From NCBI GenBank assembly GCA_964638595.1, contig CAZWYU010000046.1, positions 1 to 15,356 of the forward strand: DNA of 15,356 nucleotides, written 5' to 3'. Positions 5,696 through 12,124 of the stretch are shown here, piece by piece (position 1 is the first letter of the stretch; each line of letters opens with the position of its first letter). Both the position numbers and the translations under genes were made by a program. Origin of the DNA: CAZWQR01 sp964638595. Its GTDB lineage: Bacteria > Patescibacteriota > Minisyncoccia > Minisyncoccales > PEYH01. The notes below the pieces were generated by a model. The model had not been told where the DNA came from. It saw only the letters and a list, made by a program, of their open reading frames with translations, and made no database searches.

Positions 5696-6426
5696 GACAA
5701 GGACGGTTGTAGTTATAAAATTCAGCTATATGCGGGAACATCTGGTTAGTATCTAATAGTACTAGGCTACATATCGCGGTAGCCAGTAAAAATCTATTAG
5801 TGCAGACAATCCGCAGGAAAGACTTTTAGAGTTTAAAAGTCAAAAACATGAAACAAAAATGGTTAAAGCAAATCCCAGAGGAAAAAGGATGGTATATATC
5901 AGGATTTGTTGATGGCGAAGGGAGTTTCAATGTTTCTTTAGTCAAAAGAAACGATTATAGATTGAAATGGAGAGTTGTTCCGATATTCAATGTTTCTCAA
6001 CGAGACATAACCATGCTTTTTCTGATGAAAAAATACTTGGGCTGTGGAAGAATACAGAACAGAAAAGATGGGTTAAACATGTATATTGTAGAGAATATTA
6101 CTGCAATAAAAGAAAAAGTTATACCCTTCTTTAAGAAATTTTCATTTCTTTCCTCCAAGGCCAAAACAAATTTTTCTATTTTTTGCCAAATTGTAGATAT
6201 ATTAGACAAAGACACTCAATTAGATAAAGGTAGACTTATTAAAGTTTGCGAGCTAAGAGAAAAATTAAACAAAGGAAGAGGCAGGAAAAGAAAATATAAC
6301 TTAAGCGATGTAGAAAAATAACTCTAAAAGAATCCCCAGAGACTAATACGCTGAATCCAGTATTCATTTTTAAATACTGGGATGATAGAGTCCGATCTTA
6401 TAGGCGACTATAAGTTAACATAATTG
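5696..6426 (+). mobile_element. Group I intron at 23S position 1917 (helix 69), with homing endonuclease
   Basis: The splice sites can be read from pairings. The 5' exon end ATAACTAT (5688-5695) pairs with the guide GTAGTTAT (5709-5716), ending in the required U-G pair (P1). The sequence just before the guide, GGACGGTT (5701-5708), pairs with the first eight 3' exon bases AATCGTCC (6427-6434) (P10). The intron ends in G (6426). Core elements follow: P near TGCGGGAACA (5731), Q ACAATCCGCAGGAAAG (5805), R CCAGAGACTAATACG (6336), S GATAGAGTCCG (6384), with P7 GACT/AGTC and P8 CCAGTATT/AATACTGG. The ORF sits in the P6 loop, closed by CTTTTAGAGTT (5823-5833) and AACTCTAAAAG (6320-6330). Splicing restores the helix 69 loop AACTATA and the stem GGCGAT/ATCGTC. 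731 bases. Confidence 0.93.
5848..6321 (+). CDS. LAGLIDADG homing endonuclease, single motif
   Basis: A 157-residue site-specific DNA endonuclease encoded in the P6 loop of the 1917 intron; it would cut intron-less 23S genes at the insertion site to drive homing. Residues 15-27 contain the motif YISGFVDGEGSF with the catalytic acidic residue E24. A beta-rich region follows, with WRVVPIFNVSQRD near 41-53, then LMKKYLGCGRI near 59-69. This is the LAGLIDADG_1 family pattern found in bacterial and chloroplast 23S introns. One motif only, so it should act as a homodimer. The C terminus is basic (KGRGRKRK). The frame is full length and uninterrupted, so the element looks active or recently active. 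The stop codon overlaps the 3' strand of P6, which ties translation termination to the ribozyme core. No SD is visible. Confidence 0.93.
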   Translation: MKQKWLKQIPEEKGWYISGFVDGEGSFNVSLVKRNDYRLKWRVVPIFNVSQRDITMLFLMKKYLGCGRIQNRKDGLNMYIVENITAIKEKVIPFFKKFSFLSSKAKTNFSIFCQIVDILDKDTQLDKGRLIKVCELREKLNKGRGRKRKYNLSDVEK

Positions 6427-6715
6427 AATCGTCCAAAGGTAGCGTAATCCCTTGCCAGGTAATTTCTGGCCCGCATGAAAGGCTTAACGGCTGGGGAGCT
6501 GTCTCAACGAGGTGCTCGGTGAAAATGCAATACCGGTAAAGATGCCGGTTACCTGCGGCTAGACGGAAAGACCCCGGGAGCTTTACTATAGCTAGATATT
6601 GAGCTTTGATTTTGAATGCAGAGAATAGCGGGGAGGCTTTGATGCTCGCCTTTCGGGGCGAGTGGAGCCGCCAGTGGAATACCCGTCTTTCAGAATCTTA
6701 GTTCTAATCCCACCG

Positions 6716-6860
6716 CACCTCACTGTGTTTGGTATAGGAAATAATGCGAATTTTTATGTGAATTAATTAGAATGTCACGAATTATTTTTTTAATTCGCAA
6801 CATTCGTATAATATAATTAGCGTTATTCGCATTATTCTTCTTACCGAGCGTAGCGAGGTG
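6716..6860 (+). repeat. Family A hairpin, copy 3 (23S helix 79)
   Basis: Inserted between CTAATCCCACCG and CGGCGGAGACAGTGTCTGG, at the tip of helix 79 in domain V. The ends CACCTCACTGTGTTTGGTA and TACCGAGCGTAGCGAGGTG pair with G-U pairs, and the stem extends into flanking CCG/CGG. The core is nearly the same as copy 1: I count about eight differences in 145 bases (six substitutions, a one-base and a two-base indel). At the base, copy 1 has G-C where copies 2 and 3 have A-T, a compensatory change supporting the RNA stem. No ORF. Confidence 0.87.
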
Positions 6861-7146
6861 CGGCGGAGACAGTGTCTGGTGGGTAGTTTAAGTGGGGCGC
6901 TTTTCTCCAAAAGAGTAACGGAGAAGTTTATTAAGGTCAGCTAGCTCCGGATGGAAATCGGAGTGGTCGTATAAAGGCATAAGCTGGCTTTACTGCAAGG
7001 CGGATATGCCACGCAGTTGCGAAAGCAGAACTTAGTGAACCGACCCTGGTTCATAGGACCGGGGAAGATCATCAAACAAAAGCTACCCCGGGGATAACAG
7101 GTTAGTAGGGCCCGCGAGTTCACATCTACGGCCCTGTTCGACACCT

Positions 7147-7401
7147 CAAAAATGCTGACAAGCGGGGTGTCATGGCAGTAATGCCATTAAAAAAATCCGA
7201 CTAATAACGGTGAAACCCTAATTCTTTTATGGTAGAACAAAAGAATGGGCAATACCGTGGGAAGTCTTCGTGACCCCGTAGAGACTTGCCGGTAATATTC
7301 GGCAGATAGAAGTACATAAAAACTTCTATAACACGTCGGCTCCAACTTATATTGAGTTGGATGAAGATATAGTCCAAGCCATTAGAAATAATGGATTATA
7401 G
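7147..7401 (+). ncRNA. Group I intron at 23S position 2500 (peptidyl-transferase centre), ORF-less
   Basis: The 5' exon end GACACCT (7140-7146) pairs with the guide GGGTGTC (7165-7171), U-G at the cut (P1). The preceding GCTGACA and CG (7154-7164) pair with the 3' exon CGATGTCGGC (P10, with a small bulge). The intron ends in G (7401). Core: P ATAACGGTGAAACC (7204), a P5 hairpin around 7218-7249, Q GGGCAATACCGTGGGAAG (7247), R GTAGAGACTT (7278), P8 TGCCG/CGGCA, and S AAGATATAGTCC (7364-7375), which matches the usual group I S element exactly. At 255 bases it is a compact ribozyme with no reading frame. Splicing joins GACACCT to CGATGTCGGCTC, the universally conserved sequence around A2503. Confidence 0.93.
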
Positions 7402-7487
7402 CGATGTCGGCTCATCACATCCTGGAGGTGAAGCAGCTTCCAAGGGTATGGCTGTTCGCCATTTAAAGTGGTACGCGAGCTGGGTTC

Positions 7488-7518
<31 letters not shown>

Positions 7519-7630
7519 ACCGCAGGCGCCGAGGATTGAGGGAAGTTGCAGATAGTACGAGAGGACCTCTGCGAACTAACCTCTGGTGTACCAGTTGTTT
7601 TGCCAAAAGCATTGCTGGGTAGCTAAGTTA

Positions 7631-7670
<40 letters not shown>

Positions 7671-7777
7671 TCCCAAGATTAATCCTCTTAGACTGGTTGG
7701 AGAACACAACCTTGATAGGCCCCAGATGTAAGTTTCGTAAGGAATTTAGTCGAGGGGTACTAATAAGTCATAATTTG

Positions 7778-7812
7778 TTTTTACTTTGGCTTTCTTTCTA
7801 AGTTTTCAATTC
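7778..7812 (+). other. 23S processing stem, 3' arm
   Basis: This is the partner of 2664-2698; see that entry for the pairing. The last bases (CAATTC, 7807-7812) also begin the long 5S-enclosing stem, so the two stems compete or are processed in sequence. Confidence 0.72.
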
Positions 7813-8123
7813 AAAGCGTGATTATTGTAAGGGGTTCCGCTTGCACCACAGCAGAGCTAGGTGTGGAACTCCGCCAAAGCTTCGCATTCCGAACATTTGA
7901 GTTTAAAGATGGGGACTATACCGAGGTTGTCCCACCCGTTCCCATTCCGAACACGGAAGTGAAATACCTCAAGGTCGATGATAGTGGTTATCCGCGAAAG
8001 TAGATCGTCCCCATCTTTGTACTTGAATAAAGAAAGCGAAGCCGTAGGCGTAGTTCCGCACAAGAACTTTGTTTTAGTGAAGGGCAGATAGCACTCTTGC
8101 AATGGTCGCGCTTTTTTAATTGT
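7808..8123 (+). other. Long stem enclosing the 5S rRNA
   Basis: Bases on the two sides of 5S are imperfectly complementary over about 80 positions. AATTCAAAGCG (7808-7818) pairs with CGCGCTTTTTTAATT near 8108-8122, TTGTAAG (7825-7831) with CTTGCAA (8096-8102), and GTGTGGAACTCCGCC...GCTTCGC (7861-7885) with GCGAAGC...GGCGTAGTTCCGCAC (8037-8063). The 5S thus sits at the tip of a long processing hairpin of its own. No tRNA lies in either spacer (7784-7904, 8019-8155). Confidence 0.6.
7906..8017 (+). rRNA. rrf: 5S ribosomal RNA
   Basis: Helix I is formed by AAGATGGGGA and TCCCCATCTT at the two ends. The middle contains the diagnostic CCCGTTCCCATTCCGAACACGGAAGTGAAA of loop B/helix III, followed by a loop E-helix IV region GGTCGATGATAGTGG and CGCGAAAGTAGATCG. 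About 112 bases, slightly shorter than the usual 115-120. It follows the 23S by about 120 bases on the same strand and presumably comes from the same transcript. Exact ends may differ by two or three bases. Confidence 0.95.
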
Positions 8124-8132
8124 GTTTTTTTT
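8094..8132 (+). terminator. Probable terminator of the 23S-5S unit
   Basis: The 3' arm of the 5S-enclosing stem ends in GCGC followed by TTTTTT (8112-8117), and a second T-run (8125-8132) follows after AATTGTG. A GC pairing directly before a U-tract suits intrinsic termination, but the partner strand is distant (7815 area) and no strong local hairpin is present, so the call is moderate. Confidence 0.4.
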
Positions 8133-8134
8133 GT

Positions 8135-8140
8135 TAGAAT
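8135..8140 (+). promoter_or_regulatory. Candidate -10 box for the mreC-mreD-PBP2 operon
   Basis: TAGAAT in the context TTTGTTAGAAT repeats the exact context of the rRNA promoter -10 (2506-2516). No TTGACA lies upstream, only a T-rich tract. A start near 8147 would leave about 9 bases before the mreC ATG, an almost leaderless mRNA, in keeping with the missing SD. Confidence 0.45.
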
Positions 8141-8155
8141 AGCCATAGATTATAT

Positions 8156-8953
8156 ATGAAAAGTACTAAAAATAAAAAGGAAATATTAAGTTTTTTTACT
8201 ATTTTTTTATTGATTCTTCTGACTATTGTTTTTCAGGGACATTTAAGGTCTTTTTTTTATGATTTTAGCCGACCATTAGAAAATTATTTTTTTGAGGCTG
8301 GAGAAAAAAGCTCTAATTTTTTTAAAGGGCTTTTATTTTTTTGTGAAATTAAAAGAGAAAATCAATTTTTAAAAGAAGAAAACCAGGAGCTTCTTTCAAG
8401 AATTATAGAATTAGAGGATTTAAGAAGAGAAAACCAAGAGTTAAAAAGCGCTCTTGGTTTAAAATTAGAAGAAAAGTTTAAATTACTGCAGGTAAGGGCT
8501 ATATTACATAATAATGAAGAAGACTTTATTTTAATTAGTAATGGTCAGAAAGATGGTCTCAAAAAAAATATGACCGTGATTAATTTTCATAATGTTTTGA
8601 TAGGTAGAGTTTTTGAAGTTTATGAAAAGACGGCTAAAGTATCGTTAATTTCGGATAAAAATATAAAATTTAGCGTAGAGATAGATGGCAAAAAAATAAA
8701 TGGTTTATTAAAAGGGATGGGGAGAGACAAAATATTTTTAGACTTAGTACCAAAAGAGGAAGAATTAAATGTAGGCGCTTTAATTAGCACCGCTGGGCTA
8801 GAGGGAGGTTTTCCTCAAGGACTTTTAGTGGGTAAAATAAAAGAGGTAGAAAAGACTGATTTATCTCCTTTCCAACAAGTGGACATAGAACCACTTTTTA
8901 ACATAGAAGATAATAATAATTTATTAGTTATTTTAAGCAATGACTTGGATTAA
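8156..8953 (+). CDS. mreC: Rod shape-determining protein MreC
   Basis: A 265-residue bitopic membrane protein that links MreB filaments to the PBP2/RodA peptidoglycan synthase in the elongasome. A short basic N terminus (KSTKNKKE) precedes one TM helix at about 10-27. A coiled coil follows at about 65-100, rich in E/K/L heptads (REN..LKEENQELL, LRRENQELKSALGL). The periplasmic double beta-barrel domain includes ILISNGQKDGLKKNM, VLIGRVFEV and the family signature GLEGGFPQGLLVGKI near 215-229. The length is normal. There is no SD; the ATG is the first in-frame start after the rRNA unit. It overlaps mreD by 14 bases. mreB is not in the window. Confidence 0.93.
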   Translation: MKSTKNKKEILSFFTIFLLILLTIVFQGHLRSFFYDFSRPLENYFFEAGEKSSNFFKGLLFFCEIKRENQFLKEENQELLSRIIELEDLRRENQELKSALGLKLEEKFKLLQVRAILHNNEEDFILISNGQKDGLKKNMTVINFHNVLIGRVFEVYEKTAKVSLISDKNIKFSVEIDGKKINGLLKGMGRDKIFLDLVPKEEELNVGALISTAGLEGGFPQGLLVGKIKEVEKTDLSPFQQVDIEPLFNIEDNNNLLVILSNDLD

Positions 8954-9413
8954 ATCTCTATTTTTTATAATATTCTTTTATTTTCTAAGCGTTTTTCAGA
9001 AGACTTTTTTGATACACTTTTCTTGGCAAGATGCTTGTCTTAATCTATCTTTAATTTTAATAATAGTCTTATTTTTTCAGAGAAACAGGGGAACAAAAGA
9101 TAGTTTCTTAATTTCTATTTTTGCGGGTTTTTTTCTTGATATATTTTCTTCTTATTTTTTTGGTTTACATATTCTAATATTCTCGGCTCTTTATTATTTA
9201 ATTCAGAAACTTAAAAAATATTTTTTGATTAATCATTTTTTTACTTTTTGTATTATTTTATTCTGCAGTTTGGCTTTTTATTCTTTAGTTTATCTTTTAA
9301 TAGGTTGCGGTTTTAATATTTTTGATATTTTATATAACTTTTCTATTGGTATTTTATTTTACTTTATTGTTAAATTTGTTTATGTTTTTACAGAACAGTG
9401 GTTTAAAAAGTAA
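8940..9413 (+). CDS. mreD: Rod shape-determining protein MreD
   Basis: A 157-residue, almost entirely hydrophobic protein with about six TM segments (about 5-22, 30-46, 54-70, 73-89, 98-120, 128-150). The segment IFAGFFLDIFSSYFFGLHIL carries the typical MreD pattern G-x-x-x-D-x-x-S...FG in the third helix. Position between mreC and the PBP2 gene, with overlaps on both sides, makes the assignment firm although MreD sequences diverge strongly. It partners MreC in the cell-wall elongation complex. The overlaps (14 bases with mreC, 32 or 92 with PBP2) suggest translational coupling. Confidence 0.88.
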   Translation: MTWIKSLFFIIFFYFLSVFQKTFLIHFSWQDACLNLSLILIIVLFFQRNRGTKDSFLISIFAGFFLDIFSSYFFGLHILIFSALYYLIQKLKKYFLINHFFTFCIILFCSLAFYSLVYLLIGCGFNIFDILYNFSIGILFYFIVKFVYVFTEQWFKK

Positions 9414-11274
9414 AATAATTAGTAGAACAAAAAGTGAAATATCCCCAGAGGAAATTCTTTGGGATTCTTTAGCCCAAAAGAAAGAAGAAATTTTTGAGAA
9501 AAGGATTGAAGTTCCTTTAAGAAAATGGCCATTAAAATTGGTTTTTGTTTTATTTTTTTGTTTGATTCTTTTTGTAAGTGTTAAATCTTTACAATTTCAA
9601 TATTTTGATTATGACAAATATGTTCTTTTGGCTGAAAAAAATAATTTTGTTAGCACGGTATTAAAGGCAGAGAGGGGAGTCATTTATGATAGAAATTTTA
9701 AACAATTGGTTTTTAACAAACCAGCGTTTGATTTGGTTTTTAAAAAAGATGAGTTTAAAACAGAAGAGAATGTTTTAAAAAAAATTGCTTGGATTTTAGA
9801 AAAAGATAAAACAGAAATTAAAAATCTTATTAACCAAGCAAAAGAAAATATAGTTGTAGGGGAAAATTTGAGTTATAAACAATTAATACTTTTTGAGTCT
9901 TCTTCTGAAGAATTAAAAGGTTTTGAGGTTCAAAACGCTACTGTTAGGGAATATGTAGATGGTGAAATCTTTTCTCATATTATTGGATATCACAGGAAAA
10001 CTGGTCAAGATGTTGGGTTGGAGAACTACTATAATTATGAATTAAGTTCAAGGGCCGGTGAGGTACGCTATGAAAGGGATGTTTACGGAGAATTTATTTC
10101 CAAGGAAGTTGTTTTTGAGGCAGAATCAGGCAATAGTCTCGTTTTATGGGTCGATTCAGAACTCCAAAAAAAACTCTATGATGTTTTTTCAGAAGAAATA
10201 AAAAATATAAATGTTAGTAATGCTTCGGCTATAGCCCTTGATCCAAAAACAGGTGGGGTTTTGGCTATGGTAAGTCTACCAAGCTATGATAATAATCTTT
10301 TTTCTGTAGGCATAAGTCAAGAAGATTGGCAAAGATTGTCAGAAGATAAAAATATGCCTTTTCTAAATAGGGTGATTAGTGGCCGATATTCTACTGGCTC
10401 CATAATAAAACCGCTAATAGCTTCAGCTGCTCTCAATGAAACCGTTATAAACGAGAATACAACCATTAATTGCGAAGGGCAGATTGTGATAGAAAACCCT
10501 TGGTTTAAGGATCAACCCTATATTTTTAAAGATTTCAGAACACATGGAATTACTAATGTAAAAAAAGCAATAGCAGAATCCTGTAATGTCTTTTTTTATA
10601 CAATAGGCGGTGGATATAAAGAATTTAAAGGATTAGGTCCGAATTTAATTAAAGATTATCTTTCTAAATTTGGCTGGAATCAAAAATTAAATATAGATCT
10701 GCTTGGGGAAGTTTCTGGTTTTATTCCTGACAAAGAATGGAAAAAAAGTAAATTTACTTCTCCTGATAATCTTTGGATGCCCGGTGATACCTATAACCTT
10801 TCTATTGGCCAAGGATATTTATTAGTCACCCCATTAGAAGTGGTTAGCTCTTTTGCTAGCTTAATTAATGGAGGCAAATTATTTAAACCTCAAATTGTTC
10901 ATCAAGTGATTGATAAAAATAAGCAAGTAGTTAAAGAGTTTAAGCCAGAAATAATTAGAGATAATTTTATTGAGTCTAAAAATCTAGAAATTGTAAAACA
11001 AGGTATGAAAGGAACGGTTGATTATGGTTCGGCTATTGTTTTGAATAGTTTACCAGTTGAAGCTGGAGCAAAAACAGGTACAGCAGAAATTGGAAAAGAT
11101 GAACATTATCATTCTTGGCTAACAGTTTTTGCGCCTTATGATAATCCAGAAATTGTTATAACCTTAATGGTTGAAGGTGCTTATGGTATGCACAAGGCAG
11201 TAGCCCCTACTGCTAAGAGGGTTTTAAATTGGTATTTTGGAGGAGAAGAAATGGAAGAAGAAGTTGACAAGTAG
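9382..11274 (+). CDS. mrdA: Penicillin-binding protein 2 (class B transpeptidase of the elongasome)
   Basis: A peptidoglycan DD-transpeptidase of about 630 residues. I prefer ATG 9382 (32-base overlap with mreD); an upstream ATG at 9322 would add 20 hydrophobic residues that simply overlie the last MreD helix. Counting from 9382: one TM anchor at about 50-68 (LKLVFVLFFCLILFVSV) preceded by KRIEVPLRKWP; the pedestal/dimerisation domain with RGVIYDRN near 98-105; then the transpeptidase domain with the active-site SIIK (S340, K343) in STGSIIKP, SCN at 400-402, and KTG at 564-566 in AKTGTAE. All three catalytic motifs are intact. Length and the mreCD context favour PBP2 over FtsI. The C terminus is acidic (GGEEMEEEVDK). 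The rodA partner is not in the window. Confidence 0.92.
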   Translation: MFLQNSGLKSKIISRTKSEISPEEILWDSLAQKKEEIFEKRIEVPLRKWPLKLVFVLFFCLILFVSVKSLQFQYFDYDKYVLLAEKNNFVSTVLKAERGVIYDRNFKQLVFNKPAFDLVFKKDEFKTEENVLKKIAWILEKDKTEIKNLINQAKENIVVGENLSYKQLILFESSSEELKGFEVQNATVREYVDGEIFSHIIGYHRKTGQDVGLENYYNYELSSRAGEVRYERDVYGEFISKEVVFEAESGNSLVLWVDSELQKKLYDVFSEEIKNINVSNASAIALDPKTGGVLAMVSLPSYDNNLFSVGISQEDWQRLSEDKNMPFLNRVISGRYSTGSIIKPLIASAALNETVINENTTINCEGQIVIENPWFKDQPYIFKDFRTHGITNVKKAIAESCNVFFYTIGGGYKEFKGLGPNLIKDYLSKFGWNQKLNIDLLGEVSGFIPDKEWKKSKFTSPDNLWMPGDTYNLSIGQGYLLVTPLEVVSSFASLINGGKLFKPQIVHQVIDKNKQVVKEFKPEIIRDNFIESKNLEIVKQGMKGTVDYGSAIVLNSLPVEAGAKTGTAEIGKDEHYHSWLTVFAPYDNPEIVITLMVEGAYGMHKAVAPTAKRVLNWYFGGEEMEEEVDK

Positions 11275-11291
11275 ATAAAAAAAAGTTTAAT
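11264..11291 (+). promoter_or_regulatory. Promoter of the small unknown gene
   Basis: TTGACA (11264-11269), 16 bases, TTTAAT (11286-11291), lying over the last codons of the PBP2 gene. The predicted start near 11298 gives a leader of about 34 bases that contains a strong SD. A second possible -10, TGCTACTAT, is at 11307-11315. Confidence 0.6.
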
Positions 11292-11319
11292 CTATTTAGA
11301 GTACATTGCTACTATTTTA

Positions 11320-11326
11320 AAGGAGG
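11320..11326 (+). promoter_or_regulatory. Strong Shine-Dalgarno sequence
   Basis: AAGGAGG, 5 bases before the ATG at 11332. It is the only near-perfect SD before a gene in the window; mreC, mreD, PBP2, lysS and serS have none, so it decides this start and suggests high expression. Confidence 0.85.
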
Positions 11327-11331
11327 CAATA

Positions 11332-11799
11332 ATGAGCATAACAGTAGGGGAATGGAGAATATTATCTGACAGATATCCAGGAATTGTTCAAGCTCTTATT
11401 TTTCAAAGGAATAGGATATCAGAGCTCCTTATAAGGAAACACGAAATAACTAGACGCGATTGCGACAGAATAACCAATAAACCTTTTAACTTTTCTGATG
11501 TCAAGAATATAAGGGTGATAAATGATTTCAAAGATATCTTGGATAAATCCATTGGCTTTGAATTAGATAAGCTGATACCGATTAATGATTTGTGTAAAAA
11601 TTTTGAACTTGGGAATTTCTTTATTCTGGAAGGCAAAAAGGCCATTAAGTCTTACCCAGTTCAGGGGTATCCCTTAAAAACATATATTGGAGACAATATA
11701 GTGGCTTTTATCCGATCAGAAGCCATCTTGGAAGAAACTCTTGATGTCATTTTTGAAGTTAGTATATATGACATTTCTTCCGATAATCTTGGTTCATAA
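11332..11799 (+). CDS. Hypothetical protein, 155 residues
   Basis: I do not recognise this protein. It is soluble, with no signal peptide or TM segment. The N-terminal half is basic and probably helical (RNRISELLIRKHEITRRDCDRI, about 27-48). The C-terminal half looks beta-rich (NFFILEGKKAIKSYPVQGYPL, NIVAFIRSEA, DVIFEVSIYDISS). No metal-binding cysteine pattern, Walker motif or helix-turn-helix stands out. It is a stand-alone unit with its own promoter, strong SD and hairpin terminator, unlike its SD-less neighbours. It also uses somewhat more balanced codons than the surrounding genes. Both features suggest either strong independent expression or later acquisition. It is a real gene because the signals and frame agree; its function is unknown. 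Confidence 0.75.
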   Translation: MSITVGEWRILSDRYPGIVQALIFQRNRISELLIRKHEITRRDCDRITNKPFNFSDVKNIRVINDFKDILDKSIGFELDKLIPINDLCKNFELGNFFILEGKKAIKSYPVQGYPLKTYIGDNIVAFIRSEAILEETLDVIFEVSIYDISSDNLGS

Positions 11800-11814
11800 T
11801 CTATTATGTTCGTC

Positions 11815-11845
11815 AAGCCCGCAGGCATCTTTTTTGCGGGCTTTT
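11815..11845 (+). terminator. Intrinsic terminator
   Basis: AAGCCCGCA (11815-11823) pairs perfectly with TGCGGGCTT (11835-11843), followed by TT and an A/T-rich tail with another T-run at 11855-11860. It ends the transcript of the small unknown gene. Confidence 0.88.
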
Positions 11846-11860
11846 GATTTGCTCTTTTTT

Positions 11861-12124
11861 GCAAAATAACTTAAAATTATAGGAGAACAACCTGTTTTTA
11901 GAAGAACATTAACTTGCTTAATTTGTAAAGATATAGTCTTAAATTTGTAAAAAGCAAATTTTGAATTTCCAATTTTGAATTTTGAATCAATCTTAAATGT
12001 ATTAATTTTGAAATAAGAAAAGACGTACAATATATAGTCTTAAAATTGAAAATTGGTTAATTGATAATTGAAAATTAATTAGAGATTCTTAATCCACTAG
12101 GGCATTAATATATATTCTTAAATT
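11861..12124 (+). repeat. AT-rich degenerate repeats before lysS
   Basis: No gene here. The stretch holds TTTTGAATTT / CCAATTTTGAATTTTGAAT units (11957-11987), and three copies of an ATATA(G/T)TCTTAAA-like phrase, at about 11931, 12033 and 12108. TTGATAATTGAAAATTA is at 12061-12077, the same 17-mer that precedes serS. A TATATT box at about 12110 could serve lysS. This is the kind of degenerate intergenic sequence often seen in CPR genomes; no coding or RNA gene is visible. Confidence 0.6.

Noticed and set aside
6941..7144. Minus-strand open frame in domain V of 23S
   Set aside because: It is the complement of conserved peptidyl-transferase-region rRNA.
7818..8102. Open frames on both strands over 5S rRNA and its flanks
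   Set aside because: The sequence is fully explained by the 5S gene and its enclosing stem.
7784..8155. tRNA gene in the rRNA spacers
   Set aside because: No cloverleaf, no TTCGANNC-type T-loop with matching acceptor stem; the spacer is used by processing stems.
9322..9381. Upstream ATG for the PBP2 gene
   Set aside because: It would overlap mreD by 92 bases and only adds residues that are the out-of-frame image of the last MreD helix; the anchor helix comes later.
11403..12030. Minus-strand open frames opposite and after the small unknown gene
   Set aside because: The plus-strand gene has promoter, SD and terminator; the opposite frames have none and cross the terminator.
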